From: Corallococcus sp. NCRR
Lineage (GTDB): Bacteria; Myxococcota; Myxococcia; Myxococcales; Myxococcaceae
Reading direction: 5' to 3'
NCBI RefSeq assembly: GCF_026965535.1
Contig: NZ_CP114039.1
Span: forward strand, 9,345,461 to 9,409,460
DNA: 64,000 nt
How positions within the stretch are numbered: the stretch's first letter is position 1; each line of letters starts with the position of its first letter. Shown in pieces: positions 52,668 through 61,090 of this stretch. The notes under the pieces were generated by a model. The model had not been told where the DNA came from. It searched no databases and saw only the letters and a program-made list of their open reading frames with translations. Made by a program: the position numbers and the translations under genes.

Positions 52668-53357
52668 ATGCACATTTCCCTACGGTTCCTGCCAACCCTG
52701 CTGGTCATCGGGCTTGGAGTCATCGCCTGTGGTGATGATGCCGCCTCCACGTCCAACCAACCGCCCACCGTGAGCGACACCATCTCCGCGCCCACGGCCC
52801 TGGTCGCGGGCACGACGGGCACCCTGACCATCACAGCGAGCGACCCTGATGGAGACCCGCTGACCTACACGTGGATGCAGGTCGACCCCGTCCCCCAGGG
52901 CACCTGGGTGGGCGGCACCCACGGCGAGAGCGCGCAGTGGTACTCGCCCGTCGTGGGCGAACAGACGGCGTTCACCTTCCACGTGAGCGTCTCGGATGGC
53001 GTGAACCTGCCCGTGGTGCGGACCGTCACCCTGCCCGTGTCGGTGCCCCACTACGCCGCGGACGTCCAGTCGCTGTGGGACTCCGGGCAGTGCACGACTT
53101 GCCACGGCAAGGCCGGCAACCTGAGCCTGGCGCCGATGAGCAGCCACGCGAGCCTGGTCAACGTCACCGCCAAGGCCTGCGGCACCCTCCAGCGCGTCAT
53201 GCCCGGTGACCCGGACAACTCGGCGCTCGTGCGCAAGATGGAGGGCACGGTGTGCGGGGACCGCATGCCCACGGGCAAGCCGGAGTACTTCGACCAGCAC
53301 CCGGGCCTGAACATCCTGGTCCGCTCGTGGATCCTCGCGGGCGCGGCCAACGACTGA
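52668..53357 (+). CDS. Lipoprotein with Ig-like domain and single CxxCH haem motif, 229 aa
   Basis: Lipoprotein signal (LVIGLGVIACGDD). A PKD/cadherin-like Ig domain (PPTVSDTISAPTALVAGTTG, SDPDGDPLTYTW) fills about 30-125. A small cytochrome-c-like domain follows with CTTCH (142-146) and a late Met (RMPTGKPEYF) as possible axial ligand. It may carry electrons at the cell surface, or the haem domain may be structural. Confidence 0.78.
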   Translation: MHISLRFLPTLLVIGLGVIACGDDAASTSNQPPTVSDTISAPTALVAGTTGTLTITASDPDGDPLTYTWMQVDPVPQGTWVGGTHGESAQWYSPVVGEQTAFTFHVSVSDGVNLPVVRTVTLPVSVPHYAADVQSLWDSGQCTTCHGKAGNLSLAPMSSHASLVNVTAKACGTLQRVMPGDPDNSALVRKMEGTVCGDRMPTGKPEYFDQHPGLNILVRSWILAGAAND

Positions 53358-53412
53358 CGGCAGGGACACCGCGGGCTCGCGCCCGTTCCAGCCGGAGCAT
53401 AGGCTCGCGGTC

Positions 53413-54324
53413 GTGGCCGCGAACCCGCCCCTGCTGGACGACATGGTCCTCTTCGCGGAGGTGGTGGCGACGGCCAGCATCACCTCCGCGGCGGAGCGCC
53501 TGGGCCTGCGCAAGTCCACGGTGAGCCGCCGGCTGGCCGCCCTGGAGGAGCGCCTGGGCATCCGGCTGCTGGAGCGCAACACGCGCCGCCTGCGCCTCAC
53601 GGAAGCGGGCCGCGAATACCACGCGCACTGCGCGCGGCTCGTCGCCGAGGCCCGCGAGGTGAACGCGGCGGTGAGCGAGTCGCGCGGCACGCCCCAGGGC
53701 ACGCTGCGCATCGCCACCCTGTCGCTCCTGGGCGAGCTGCTCACGCCCGTCATCGCGGAGCTGCTCCTGCACCAGCCCCGGCTGCGCGTGGAGGTGTCGC
53801 TCGCGCAGACGCACGTGGACCTCATCGCGGAGGAGTACGACCTGGCGCTGCGCACCGGGCCGCTCGCGGATTCGTCGCTGATGGCGCGCAGGCTCGGGCG
53901 GCTGCGCACGGGCTACTACGCCAGCCCGCACTACCTCAGCCGTCACGGCACGCCCCGGACGCCCGAGGCGCTGACGGCGCACGAGTGCATCCTCCTGGCC
54001 GAGTCCGGCACCGACGAGGTGTGGTTCTTCGGAGAGGGCCGGAGCGCGCGCACCGTACCGGTGACGGGCCGCCTGCGCGTGCCGAGCGAGCGCGCGGGCC
54101 AGGCGGCGGCGCGCGCGGGGCTGGGCATCGTGCGGCTCGCGGCGTCGCTGGTGGCGGACGACGTGCGCGCGGGGCTGCTCGTCCCGGTGCTGGAAGCGGA
54201 CACGCCCCCGGGCCTGCCCATCTTCGCCGTCTACCCGAGCAGCCGGCAGCTCCCCCTGAAGGTGCGCGCCTTCTTGAAGCTCCTGTCCGCGCGCGGCGCC
54301 GCGCTCCCGTGGGAAGAGGAATAG
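53413..54324 (+). CDS. LysR-family transcriptional regulator, 303 aa
   Basis: The N-terminal winged helix-turn-helix (ASITSAAERLGLRKSTVSRRLAALEERLG in outline) and the periplasmic-binding-like effector domain are typical. It starts at GTG 53413. LysR proteins usually control a divergent gene, but here the upstream gene is co-oriented. The thioredoxin gene follows 131 bases later. Target unknown. Confidence 0.88.
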   Translation: MAANPPLLDDMVLFAEVVATASITSAAERLGLRKSTVSRRLAALEERLGIRLLERNTRRLRLTEAGREYHAHCARLVAEAREVNAAVSESRGTPQGTLRIATLSLLGELLTPVIAELLLHQPRLRVEVSLAQTHVDLIAEEYDLALRTGPLADSSLMARRLGRLRTGYYASPHYLSRHGTPRTPEALTAHECILLAESGTDEVWFFGEGRSARTVPVTGRLRVPSERAGQAAARAGLGIVRLAASLVADDVRAGLLVPVLEADTPPGLPIFAVYPSSRQLPLKVRAFLKLLSARGAALPWEEE

Positions 54325-54455
54325 GGGGCTCCTGGCGGAACAATGCGTCCCGCCCGGGGCGCTCGTCCGCGCTCCCGCCCGCGATTACATCCCGTGTGCA
54401 CGAGGCGCGGCACGCCCAAGGGGCCCCGCGCCCTTCACCCACAAGGACGGGGCAC

Positions 54456-54782
54456 ATGGCTGGAAACGTCATCGAACTGGGAGACGCGGAGTTCCAACGC
54501 GAGGTGCTGGAGTCGGAGGAGCCGGTGCTGGTGGACTTCACCGCCACCTGGTGCCCGCCGTGCCGCGTCCTCGCGCCGGTCATCGACTCGCTGGCCGCCG
54601 AGTACAAGGGCCGGATGAAGATGGCCAAGCTCAACGTGGACGACCATCCGCGGACGCCCGAGCAGTACGGCATCCGCGCCATGCCCACCCTGCTCTTCTT
54701 CAAGGGCGGGAAGGTGGTGAAGCAGGTGGTGGGCGCCGTGCCCAGGGCGAAGCTGGAGGAGGCCGTGCGCCAGGTGCTCTGA
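54456..54782 (+). CDS. Thioredoxin, 108 aa
   Basis: A small cytoplasmic redox protein. The active site reads WCPPC (Cys33, Cys36) instead of the usual WCGPC, which changes the redox potential in related proteins. The cis-Pro motif IRAMPTLLFF is present. AAGGA precedes the ATG at 54456. Convergent with a TlpA-type gene. Confidence 0.9.
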   Translation: MAGNVIELGDAEFQREVLESEEPVLVDFTATWCPPCRVLAPVIDSLAAEYKGRMKMAKLNVDDHPRTPEQYGIRAMPTLLFFKGGKVVKQVVGAVPRAKLEEAVRQVL

Positions 54783-54791
54783 CGCACCCGC

Positions 54792-55373
54792 CTACTTCTT
54801 GAGCGCGCGCTCGATGCGGCGGCGCAGGCCGTCCTCGGACAGCATGCCGCGCTGCGCGTCGATGACCTTGCCGTCCTTGTCCAGGAAGTAGAGCGTGGGC
54901 AGCGCGTTCACCTGGAACGCGCGCGCCACGTTGTCGTCCGCGTAGACGACATAGGGCCGCAGCTCCGGCTGGAAGCGCTGGAGGAAGTAGTCCACCTCCT
55001 GCGACGCCGTGGAGCCCTCGTCCCGGCTGGCCGCCACGAAGACGAGCCCCTGGGACTCGTACTCCTTGGCCAGCTTCACCAGGGACGGCATCTCCTCACG
55101 GCACGGCGGGCACCACGTGGCCCAGAAGTCGAGCATCACCACGCGCCCCTTCAGGTCCGACAGCGCGAGCGAGCCGCCCTCGTGCTTCGTGAGCTGGAAG
55201 GTCGGCGGCGAGACTCCGTCAGGCACCAGCCGCGCCCGCTGCGCCTCGCGCACGCCCAGGAACGCCAGCGCCGCCAGCCCCAGCACCGCCACCACCGACA
55301 GCGCGGTCTTGGCCTTGTCCCCGCGCGCGCCCGGCGGCGGCGGCGTCTCTTGCGTCCCAGCCTGCTGTGTCAT
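54792..55373 (-). CDS. TlpA/ResA-like membrane-anchored thiol-disulfide oxidoreductase, 193 aa
   Basis: An N-terminal membrane anchor (TALSVVAVLGLAALAFLG) precedes a periplasmic thioredoxin domain with WCPPC (Cys88, Cys91) and the cis-Pro motif NALPTLYF. It should reduce disulfides in exported proteins, for example for cytochrome c maturation. Its ATG at 55373 overlaps the stop of the upstream CFI-box gene (ATGA), so the two are coupled. Confidence 0.88.
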   Translation of the reverse strand: MTQQAGTQETPPPPGARGDKAKTALSVVAVLGLAALAFLGVREAQRARLVPDGVSPPTFQLTKHEGGSLALSDLKGRVVMLDFWATWCPPCREEMPSLVKLAKEYESQGLVFVAASRDEGSTASQEVDYFLQRFQPELRPYVVYADDNVARAFQVNALPTLYFLDKDGKVIDAQRGMLSEDGLRRRIERALKK

Positions 55374-56434
55374 CCGCGTTCCTTCCGTGTCAGGCGGCCG
55401 TGCACCCGCGTCAGGGCCCAGCGCACCCCGGCCCGGACCCGCGGCCTGCGCACCACCCACGCCGCCAGCGGAGGGCCCCAGTAATAGTACCCGTCGATGA
55501 ACCCCTGGCCGAGCCGGCTCTTCCGCAGAACGTCGTCGCGGAACGCGCGGAAGGCCGTGAGCTCCGGCGCGCCCTCGCCAAAGGCCGCCGTCACCACGAA
55601 GCAGGACGACGCGGGGCTCACCCACATCAGCTTGCCGTTGGTGAGGTTCACCACGACCTTCAGCTCCCGCTGCTCCGTGTAGAGGAAGGCCAGCAGGTCG
55701 CGCCGCGCGGCCGGGAACTCCTGTCCGCCCGCCTCCTCGAAGTCGATGCGCGTGGTGACGGTGCTGCCCACCTCATCCACCGTGAAGCGGTAGCGCTTGG
55801 AGCTGCGCCGGTGCTCCACCTCCAGCCCCTTCAACTCACCGAAGTAGGCCAGGAAGGGCACGCGGCACGCCGGGCAGACGAAGCGGTGGTAGGCGTGCGT
55901 CGGGATGAAGGCGTAGTCCCCCATGCGCTTGCAGCCCGTGTTGGGGCACACCAGCTTCACGGTGGCCTGGGCCGCGTTGCGCGGGTCGTAGCGCGACAGG
56001 CCCGTGCCCTTGTCGAACACCGGCGGCGGCCGGGACGGCTGGCCCACCATCTGCCGCGTGGGGTGCGCGGCGCGCTCCAGCTCCTGGGCCTTGCGCCACG
56101 CCAGCTCCGCCGCCTCCAGCCGGCCGTCCGCGGTGTGCACCAGCGCCTCCGCGTGCGCGCGCAGGGCCGCCACCAGCCGGTCCACCAGCGGCGACACCGC
56201 CGGCTCGCGCGCCACCGCGAAGGCCTCCGCCAGCACCCGCTCCATCTCCGGCAGCAGCGCCTGGGCCGCCTTGCGGGACGGGTCCTCCGCCCGCCGGTAC
56301 ACCGGGGGCTCCGGCAGTTTCGCGAACAACGCCGAGGCCAGGGCCCGCACGCGCTCCAGCGCCGCGTCCCCCCGCCCCACGTCCAATCCCGCCGCCCGCG
56401 TCTGGGCGGCCCTGATGAGTTCTTCGGGCTGCAA
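55370..56434 (-). CDS. Zinc-ribbon protein with CFI-box-like C-terminus, 354 aa
   Basis: The first 150 residues are helical. A zinc-binding stretch follows with CPNTGC and FVCPAC. The C-terminal part reads SSCFVVTAAFGEGAPEL, then a Arg-rich helix and GQGFIDGYYYWGPPLAAWV. This is the pattern of the CFI-box C-terminal domain (CFI-T-A-Y/F-G), of unknown function. It is translationally coupled to the TlpA-like gene, which hints at a shared role in redox or envelope processes. Confidence 0.72.
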   Translation of the reverse strand: MQPEELIRAAQTRAAGLDVGRGDAALERVRALASALFAKLPEPPVYRRAEDPSRKAAQALLPEMERVLAEAFAVAREPAVSPLVDRLVAALRAHAEALVHTADGRLEAAELAWRKAQELERAAHPTRQMVGQPSRPPPVFDKGTGLSRYDPRNAAQATVKLVCPNTGCKRMGDYAFIPTHAYHRFVCPACRVPFLAYFGELKGLEVEHRRSSKRYRFTVDEVGSTVTTRIDFEEAGGQEFPAARRDLLAFLYTEQRELKVVVNLTNGKLMWVSPASSCFVVTAAFGEGAPELTAFRAFRDDVLRKSRLGQGFIDGYYYWGPPLAAWVVRRPRVRAGVRWALTRVHGRLTRKERG

Positions 56435-56547
56435 GCGCGTGGACCTTAAGGGCCCCCAGGCCCCCTGTCAGCGACTGTGGAGCGACAGGTCCGGAAACTC
56501 GCCATGTGCCCCTGGCCGATGTAAGACGACGTAGGAGGATGTGAATC

Positions 56548-56835
56548 ATGGGCGTGTTGAAGTTCCTGGTCTGGACGACCTGCGCGGTGGGACTCGGCGT
56601 CTTCCTGGCGCGGGGCAACGTGGGCGGCCGGTCTCCGCTGGACCACATGGAGCGCACCTGGAAGCGCTCGGTGAACCCTTCCACCCTGGACAAGGTGAAG
56701 GGCGGCGTGGAGGACGCGGTGGAGAGCGCGAAGGGCGCCGTGTCCCAGAAGTCCGCCAACGCGGCGGGCCCGCGCGAGCGCATCACCGCCGAGGACCGCG
56801 CGGCCATCAACGACATCATCGCCAAGAAGAAGTAG
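56548..56835 (+). CDS. Small membrane protein, 95 aa
   Basis: One N-terminal hydrophobic helix (VLKFLVWTTCAVGLGVFL) is followed by a polar, amphipathic tail (LDKVKGGVEDAVESAKGAV). A good ribosome site (GTAGGAGG) precedes the ATG. No family is recognised; the design resembles small YtxH-like envelope proteins. It precedes the HtrA-like protease gene by 114 bases. Confidence 0.7.
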   Translation: MGVLKFLVWTTCAVGLGVFLARGNVGGRSPLDHMERTWKRSVNPSTLDKVKGGVEDAVESAKGAVSQKSANAAGPRERITAEDRAAINDIIAKKK

Positions 56836-56949
56836 GGGCCGCACCGCGGGGCCGGTTGCTGATCGCCGGCCTCCCCCTTCCGCCCGCCCCACCCCGTGCC
56901 TAGGTTGCGCCGGGGCATTGGGTTGGACGGTGGTGGGAAGGCGGGGCCC

Positions 56950-58185
56950 ATGGGTTGGACGCGGTTCGGGGGCGGCTTGAAGTGGGCGGTGCTGGCGTGC
57001 GCGCTGGGGACAGCGGGCAGCGCCGGGGCCCGCACGCCCGGGAAGTTGTGGCTGGAGTCGCAGAACCGCGCCGTCTCCCGGCAGCACTCCAACCTCAGTG
57101 ACGTGGCCCGCAATGCCATGCCGGCCGTGGTGTCCATCACCACGCGCCAGGACATGGCGGAGGTGGCTCCCGGCGAGGAGCCCCAGCGCGGCATCGGCTC
57201 CGGGTTCATCATCCATCCGGACGGATACATCCTCACCAGCGCGCACGTGGTGGACGGGGCCTCGGAGGTCACCATCTCCATCCGCAGCGCCAACGGCTAC
57301 GTGGAGGAGTTCCCCGCCACGGTGGTGGGCGAGGACGAGCGCACGGACTGCGCGCTGCTCAAGGTGGACGCGCCCCGCAAGCTGCCGGTGCTGAAGCTCG
57401 CGTCCGCGTCCCACGTGGGCATCGCGGACTGGGTGGTCGTCATCGGCAACCCGTTCGGGCTGGCGCACTCGGTGACGGTGGGCGTGGTGAGCTACGTGGG
57501 CCGCACGGACGTGACGCCCAACGGCCGCGACGGCGACTTCGACTACCTGCAGATGGACGCCTCCATCAACCCGGGCAACTCCGGCGGACCGGTGTTGGAC
57601 CTGCACGGCGACGTGGTGGCGGTGGCCAACGCCGTGAACGTATCCGGCCAGGGCATCGGGTTCGCCATCCCCATCGACATCGCGAAGACGGTGATTCCGC
57701 AGCTCAAGGCCCACGGGCGCATGCGCCGCGGGTGGATGGGCATCAGCGTGCAGGACTTCTCCCCGGAGGTGGCGCAGGCGTTCAACCTGAACCCGCGCGG
57801 CCGGGGCGTGGTGGTGACGGACGTGGTGGAGGACGGCCCCGCGGCCCGCGCCGGCCTGCGCACCGGGGACGTCATCCTGAACATGGACCGGCTGTCCGTG
57901 GAGCGGGCGCACACCCTGCGCTGGCAGGTGGCCGCGCGCGGCGTGGGCCAACACATCCGGCTCCACCTGCGCCGGCTGGGCCGCCCCATGACGCTGAGGG
58001 TGAAGCTGGAGGACCTGCCCCTGGTGGAGGCGCCGCCGTCCACGCTGGCCTCGGGTGGCACGCCGGGCGAGCGCGCCGCCGGGGCCCGCTCCGTGCTGGA
58101 GGAGCTGCTCTCCCCGGTGCCGCGCACCCCCTCCGGGCGGTCCGGGGGCATTCCCAAGGCGGATGAAGGCCTGGCCGCCCCCTGA
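56950..58185 (+). CDS. HtrA/DegP-like trypsin-type serine protease with PDZ domain, 411 aa
   Basis: Signal peptide about 1-27. The chymotrypsin-fold core has His99 (TSAHVVDG), Asp133 (RTDCALLKV) and Ser211 (NPGNSGGP). One PDZ domain follows (about 265-350, GRGVVVTDVVEDGPAARAGLRTGD). It should act in the periplasm on misfolded proteins. The Pro/Gly-rich C-terminus replaces a second PDZ domain. The ATG at 56950 is preferred because it opens directly into the signal peptide. Confidence 0.9.
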   Translation: MGWTRFGGGLKWAVLACALGTAGSAGARTPGKLWLESQNRAVSRQHSNLSDVARNAMPAVVSITTRQDMAEVAPGEEPQRGIGSGFIIHPDGYILTSAHVVDGASEVTISIRSANGYVEEFPATVVGEDERTDCALLKVDAPRKLPVLKLASASHVGIADWVVVIGNPFGLAHSVTVGVVSYVGRTDVTPNGRDGDFDYLQMDASINPGNSGGPVLDLHGDVVAVANAVNVSGQGIGFAIPIDIAKTVIPQLKAHGRMRRGWMGISVQDFSPEVAQAFNLNPRGRGVVVTDVVEDGPAARAGLRTGDVILNMDRLSVERAHTLRWQVAARGVGQHIRLHLRRLGRPMTLRVKLEDLPLVEAPPSTLASGGTPGERAAGARSVLEELLSPVPRTPSGRSGGIPKADEGLAAP

Positions 58186-58335
58186 CGGATGGGGCCTCCA
58201 GGGCCCTGGCGGGTCTCCAGGCTCCTTGCGTTCCGCGAAACCCGGCGATACACCGTCCGCCTTCACATCGTGGCGGATCCACCCACAGGTGGCGTCACGG
58301 GTCTTCAAGCATCGTTTCGCAGGAGAGTCCGTACC

Positions 58336-58608
58336 ATGGCCGAGGCCACCCAGACGACGAAGCTCACCCATTGGCCGCGCACCGCCAAGGGCGGCGGCAA
58401 GAAGGCGTGCACCGTGGAGGGCTGCAAGCGCCCCTACCGCGCCAAGAACTACTGCTTCTTCCACTTCAAGAAGTGGCGCCAGGGTGAGCTGCCCCACACG
58501 CGCTACCGCGTGTGCTCCAAGCCGGAGTGCCGCGCCAAGGTCGGCCCCAAGGCCGGTCTGTGCGAGAAGCACTACGCCGAGACGTACAAGAAGGACGCGG
58601 CGGCTTAA
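58336..58608 (+). CDS. Small zinc-binding 'vegetative protein'-like, 90 aa
   Basis: A short basic protein with two similar Cys/His units: CTVEGCKRPYRAKNYCFFH and CSKPECRAKVGPKAGLCEKH. Each has the C-x4-C...C-x2-H order, so two zinc fingers are likely. The high Lys/Arg content suggests nucleic-acid binding. Such proteins are annotated as vegetative proteins in myxobacteria; their function is not known to me. Confidence 0.75.
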   Translation: MAEATQTTKLTHWPRTAKGGGKKACTVEGCKRPYRAKNYCFFHFKKWRQGELPHTRYRVCSKPECRAKVGPKAGLCEKHYAETYKKDAAA

Positions 58609-58626
58609 GTCGCCCCGGCTGTTCGC

Positions 58627-58672
58627 GTGGCGCCGGCCCCCCGCCTCAACCGCGGGAGGTCCCCGGCGCCAC
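58627..58672. terminator. Possible hairpin between convergent genes
   Basis: GTGGCGCCGG (58627-58636) and CCGGCGCCAC (58663-58672) are perfect complements. The 26-base loop includes the stop of the methyltransferase gene, so the stem extends into its last codons. A termination role is plausible only. Confidence 0.4.
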
Positions 58673-59386
58673 CGCGCGGCCCAGGTGTTTGAAGGCGTTG
58701 AGCCAAAGCTCCGCCTCACGCTGGGTCAGCCGCGCACGCATCAACGTCCGCTCCAGCTCATGCAGCACGTGCTCCGGCGCCTGCGGGTTGAGGAAGTCCG
58801 CCGCCAGCATCGCCGCGCGCATGCGCCCGCTCAGCGCGTTGAGCGTCCCCAGCCGCGCGCCGGCCTCCTCTTCCTGGGGCAGCACGGGCGCTGACGTGAG
58901 TCCCTGCCGGTGGCAGAGGTACAGCAGCACCGCGGAGGACTGGGCCAGGTTCATGGACGGCTGCACGTCCGACGTGGGGATGACGAGCAGATCCTGGCAG
59001 TGGGTGAGGTCCTCGTCGGACAGCCCGCGCTGCTCCCCGCCGAACAGGAGCGCCACCCGGCCCCGCGTGCTCTCCTCCGCCAACCGCCGCGCCGCGTCCT
59101 CCGGCGTCAGCGGGGCGCGCTTCTCCACCTGGGTGCGCGACGTGGTGCCCACCACGTACACGCAGTCCTCCAGGGCCTCCTGGAGGGTGGGAGTGACGCG
59201 CATGCCCGAAAGGATGTGGCCGCCCTTCACGGCCATCTTCTCCGCCAGGCTGAAGTCCTGGACCACGGGTTCCGAGAGGACGAGCCGTTCGAAACCGAAG
59301 TTCGCCATGACCCGGCAGACCGCACCGAGGTTGTCGGGTGAACGGGTCTGATGAAGGACGACAGTCAGCTCCGCACCTGGACGCAT
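58646..59386 (-). CDS. TrmH/TrmJ-like (SPOUT) RNA 2'-O-methyltransferase, 246 aa
   Basis: It has the three SPOUT motifs: PDNLGAVCRVMANFGF, ALLFGGEQRGLSDEDL and IPTSDVQPSMNLAQSSAVLLY. These form the knot that binds S-adenosylmethionine. The C-terminal helical tail and length resemble TrmJ, which methylates position 32 of tRNAs, but an rRNA target is possible. The ATG at 59386 was chosen for its fit with the family start. Confidence 0.87.
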   Translation of the reverse strand: MRPGAELTVVLHQTRSPDNLGAVCRVMANFGFERLVLSEPVVQDFSLAEKMAVKGGHILSGMRVTPTLQEALEDCVYVVGTTSRTQVEKRAPLTPEDAARRLAEESTRGRVALLFGGEQRGLSDEDLTHCQDLLVIPTSDVQPSMNLAQSSAVLLYLCHRQGLTSAPVLPQEEEAGARLGTLNALSGRMRAAMLAADFLNPQAPEHVLHELERTLMRARLTQREAELWLNAFKHLGRAVAPGTSRG

Positions 59387-59437
59387 GCACCGGAGTTTAG
59401 CTGGTGGTGCGTCGGCGTGATCGGTATATTCCCGTTG

Positions 59438-60028
59438 ATGCGTCGCTGGGTCCCTGGCCTGCTCCTGTCGCTGTCCCTGCTCACCACCGCGTGCGACGGG
59501 ACGGGTGCGCCCGTGCGCTCCTCGCTCACGGCGCGGCAGGCGCTGAGCAGCTCGCCAGAGGTGGTGGAGTTCGAGTCCCCGGCCGTCCGCCTGGAGCTCT
59601 TCCGGGACATCGCCCGCCAGTCGGAGCAGCAGGCCGGGCAGTCCGCGCAGGGCGTGGCGCTCTTCCCCATCATCCAGGGCAACGAGTTCGTCGCGGCGCC
59701 GGGCTTCGAGCCCCGCGCGGACCTGCTCCAGCCGCCGGACGCGGGCAGCGGCCTCCAGTTCGTCTTCGACGCGCGGACGGGCGACCGTTGGCCGGAGGAC
59801 CGTCGGGAGAGCCTCCAGGGCCTGTCGGAGCGCGAGGCCGCGGAGCTGGTGGCGCGCACGCTGCTGGCGCTCTGGGGCATCCAGCCGGAGGGCGCCGTGC
59901 GGGTGGACCGGGCGGCGGGCGCGCCATACGCGGTCGCCTACGTGGACGGCATCCTGCGGATCAACCCGGCGTTCCTCTATCTGGCAACGGCCTACGGTCC
60001 TGCTTCCATGACGGCGGGCCTCCAGTAG
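59438..60028 (+). CDS. Lipoprotein of unknown function, 196 aa
   Basis: Lipoprotein signal from ATG 59438 (LLLSLSLLTTACDG). The mature protein is soluble, with no known domain; PIIQGNEFVAAPGFEPRADLL and ARTLLALWGIQPEGAVRVDRA are its more structured-looking parts. Divergent from the methyltransferase; purC follows 81 bases later. Confidence 0.7.
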   Translation: MRRWVPGLLLSLSLLTTACDGTGAPVRSSLTARQALSSSPEVVEFESPAVRLELFRDIARQSEQQAGQSAQGVALFPIIQGNEFVAAPGFEPRADLLQPPDAGSGLQFVFDARTGDRWPEDRRESLQGLSEREAAELVARTLLALWGIQPEGAVRVDRAAGAPYAVAYVDGILRINPAFLYLATAYGPASMTAGLQ

Positions 60029-60048
60029 AGTCGCGCGCCTCATGAGCT

Positions 60049-60093
60049 GGCCCCGCTGACGCCGCCTCTTTCAGGCGGCCAGTGACCGGGGCC
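60049..60093 (+). promoter_or_regulatory. Nested hairpin in the purC leader
   Basis: Outer arms GGCCCCG (60049-60055) and CGGGGCC (60087-60093) enclose inner arms GCCGCCT (60061-60067) and AGGCGGC (60073-60079). It lies between the lipoprotein stop and the purC start. It has no T-tract and does not match the purine riboswitch. It could be a leader structure or a weak terminator. Confidence 0.4.
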
Positions 60094-60109
60094 GCGAGGC
60101 GCCTCCGAC

Positions 60110-61066
60110 GTGAACACCTCCGCCCTCCACGCGCAACTCACCCACACGCTTCGCCAGACGGACCTGCCGTCGCTCGGCACGCCCTACAAGGGCAAGGTTC
60201 GCGACACGTACCGCAAGGGCGACACGCTCATCCTCGTGACGAGCGACCGCCTCTCCGCGTTCGACCACGTGCTCACCACCATCCCCTTCAAGGGCGAGGT
60301 GCTCAACCGCCTGGCGGCCTTCTGGTTCGACCGCACGAAGCACATCGTCCCCAACCACGTGCTGGACGTGCCGGACCCGAACGTCACCGTGGCGCGCGCC
60401 TGCCAGCCCTTCTCCGTGGAGGTGGTGGTGCGCGGCTACCTCACGGGCAGCCTGTGGCGCGACTACGAGAAGGGCACGCACACCGCCTACGGGGTGCCCT
60501 TCGCGGAAGGCCTGCGCAAGGACAGCGCGTTCGAAGCTCCCATCCTCACGCCGTCCACCAAGGCCGAGTACGGCCAGCACGACGAGCCCATCTCCGAGGC
60601 GGAGATCCTTTCGCGCGGGCTGGCCACGCCGCGCGACTGGGCCCGCATCACGGATGCCGCGCGGGGCCTGTTCCAGGAGGGCCAGAAGTGGGCGCGCACG
60701 CGCGGCCTCATCCTGGTGGATACGAAGTACGAGTTCGGGAAGGTGGGCGACGAGCTCTTCGTCATCGACGAGATGCACACCCCGGACTCCAGCCGCTACT
60801 GGGTGGCGGACGAGTACGAGGCGCGCTTCGCCAAGGGCGAGGACCAGAAGATGTTGGACAAGGAGAACATCCGCCAGTGGCTCATCCGCGAGCGGAACTT
60901 CTCCGGCCACGGCGCGCTGCCAGCCATCCCGGACGACGTGCGCGTGGACCTGGCCACCAAGTACGTGGCCGCCTACGAGCGCATCACCGGCACGTCCCTG
61001 GCGCTGACGCCCGGCGACGTGCACTCGCGCATCGAAGGGCACCTGCGGGCGAAGGGCTACCTCTAG
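60110..61066 (+). CDS. purC: Phosphoribosylaminoimidazole-succinocarboxamide synthase (PurC), 318 aa
   Basis: Catalyses ATP-dependent joining of aspartate to CAIR in purine synthesis. Family landmarks are GKVRDTYRKGDTLILVTSDRLSAFD (shortened: GKVRD and SDRLSAFD), VVVRGYLTGSLW and LILVDTKYEFG. It starts at GTG 60110. Length suits the longer, eukaryote-like bacterial PurC type. The purB gene lies convergently just downstream, so two steps of the same pathway adjoin. Confidence 0.95.
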   Translation: MNTSALHAQLTHTLRQTDLPSLGTPYKGKVRDTYRKGDTLILVTSDRLSAFDHVLTTIPFKGEVLNRLAAFWFDRTKHIVPNHVLDVPDPNVTVARACQPFSVEVVVRGYLTGSLWRDYEKGTHTAYGVPFAEGLRKDSAFEAPILTPSTKAEYGQHDEPISEAEILSRGLATPRDWARITDAARGLFQEGQKWARTRGLILVDTKYEFGKVGDELFVIDEMHTPDSSRYWVADEYEARFAKGEDQKMLDKENIRQWLIRERNFSGHGALPAIPDDVRVDLATKYVAAYERITGTSLALTPGDVHSRIEGHLRAKGYL

Positions 61067-61090
61067 CCCCCTCGCCCGAGGCCGCGCGCT

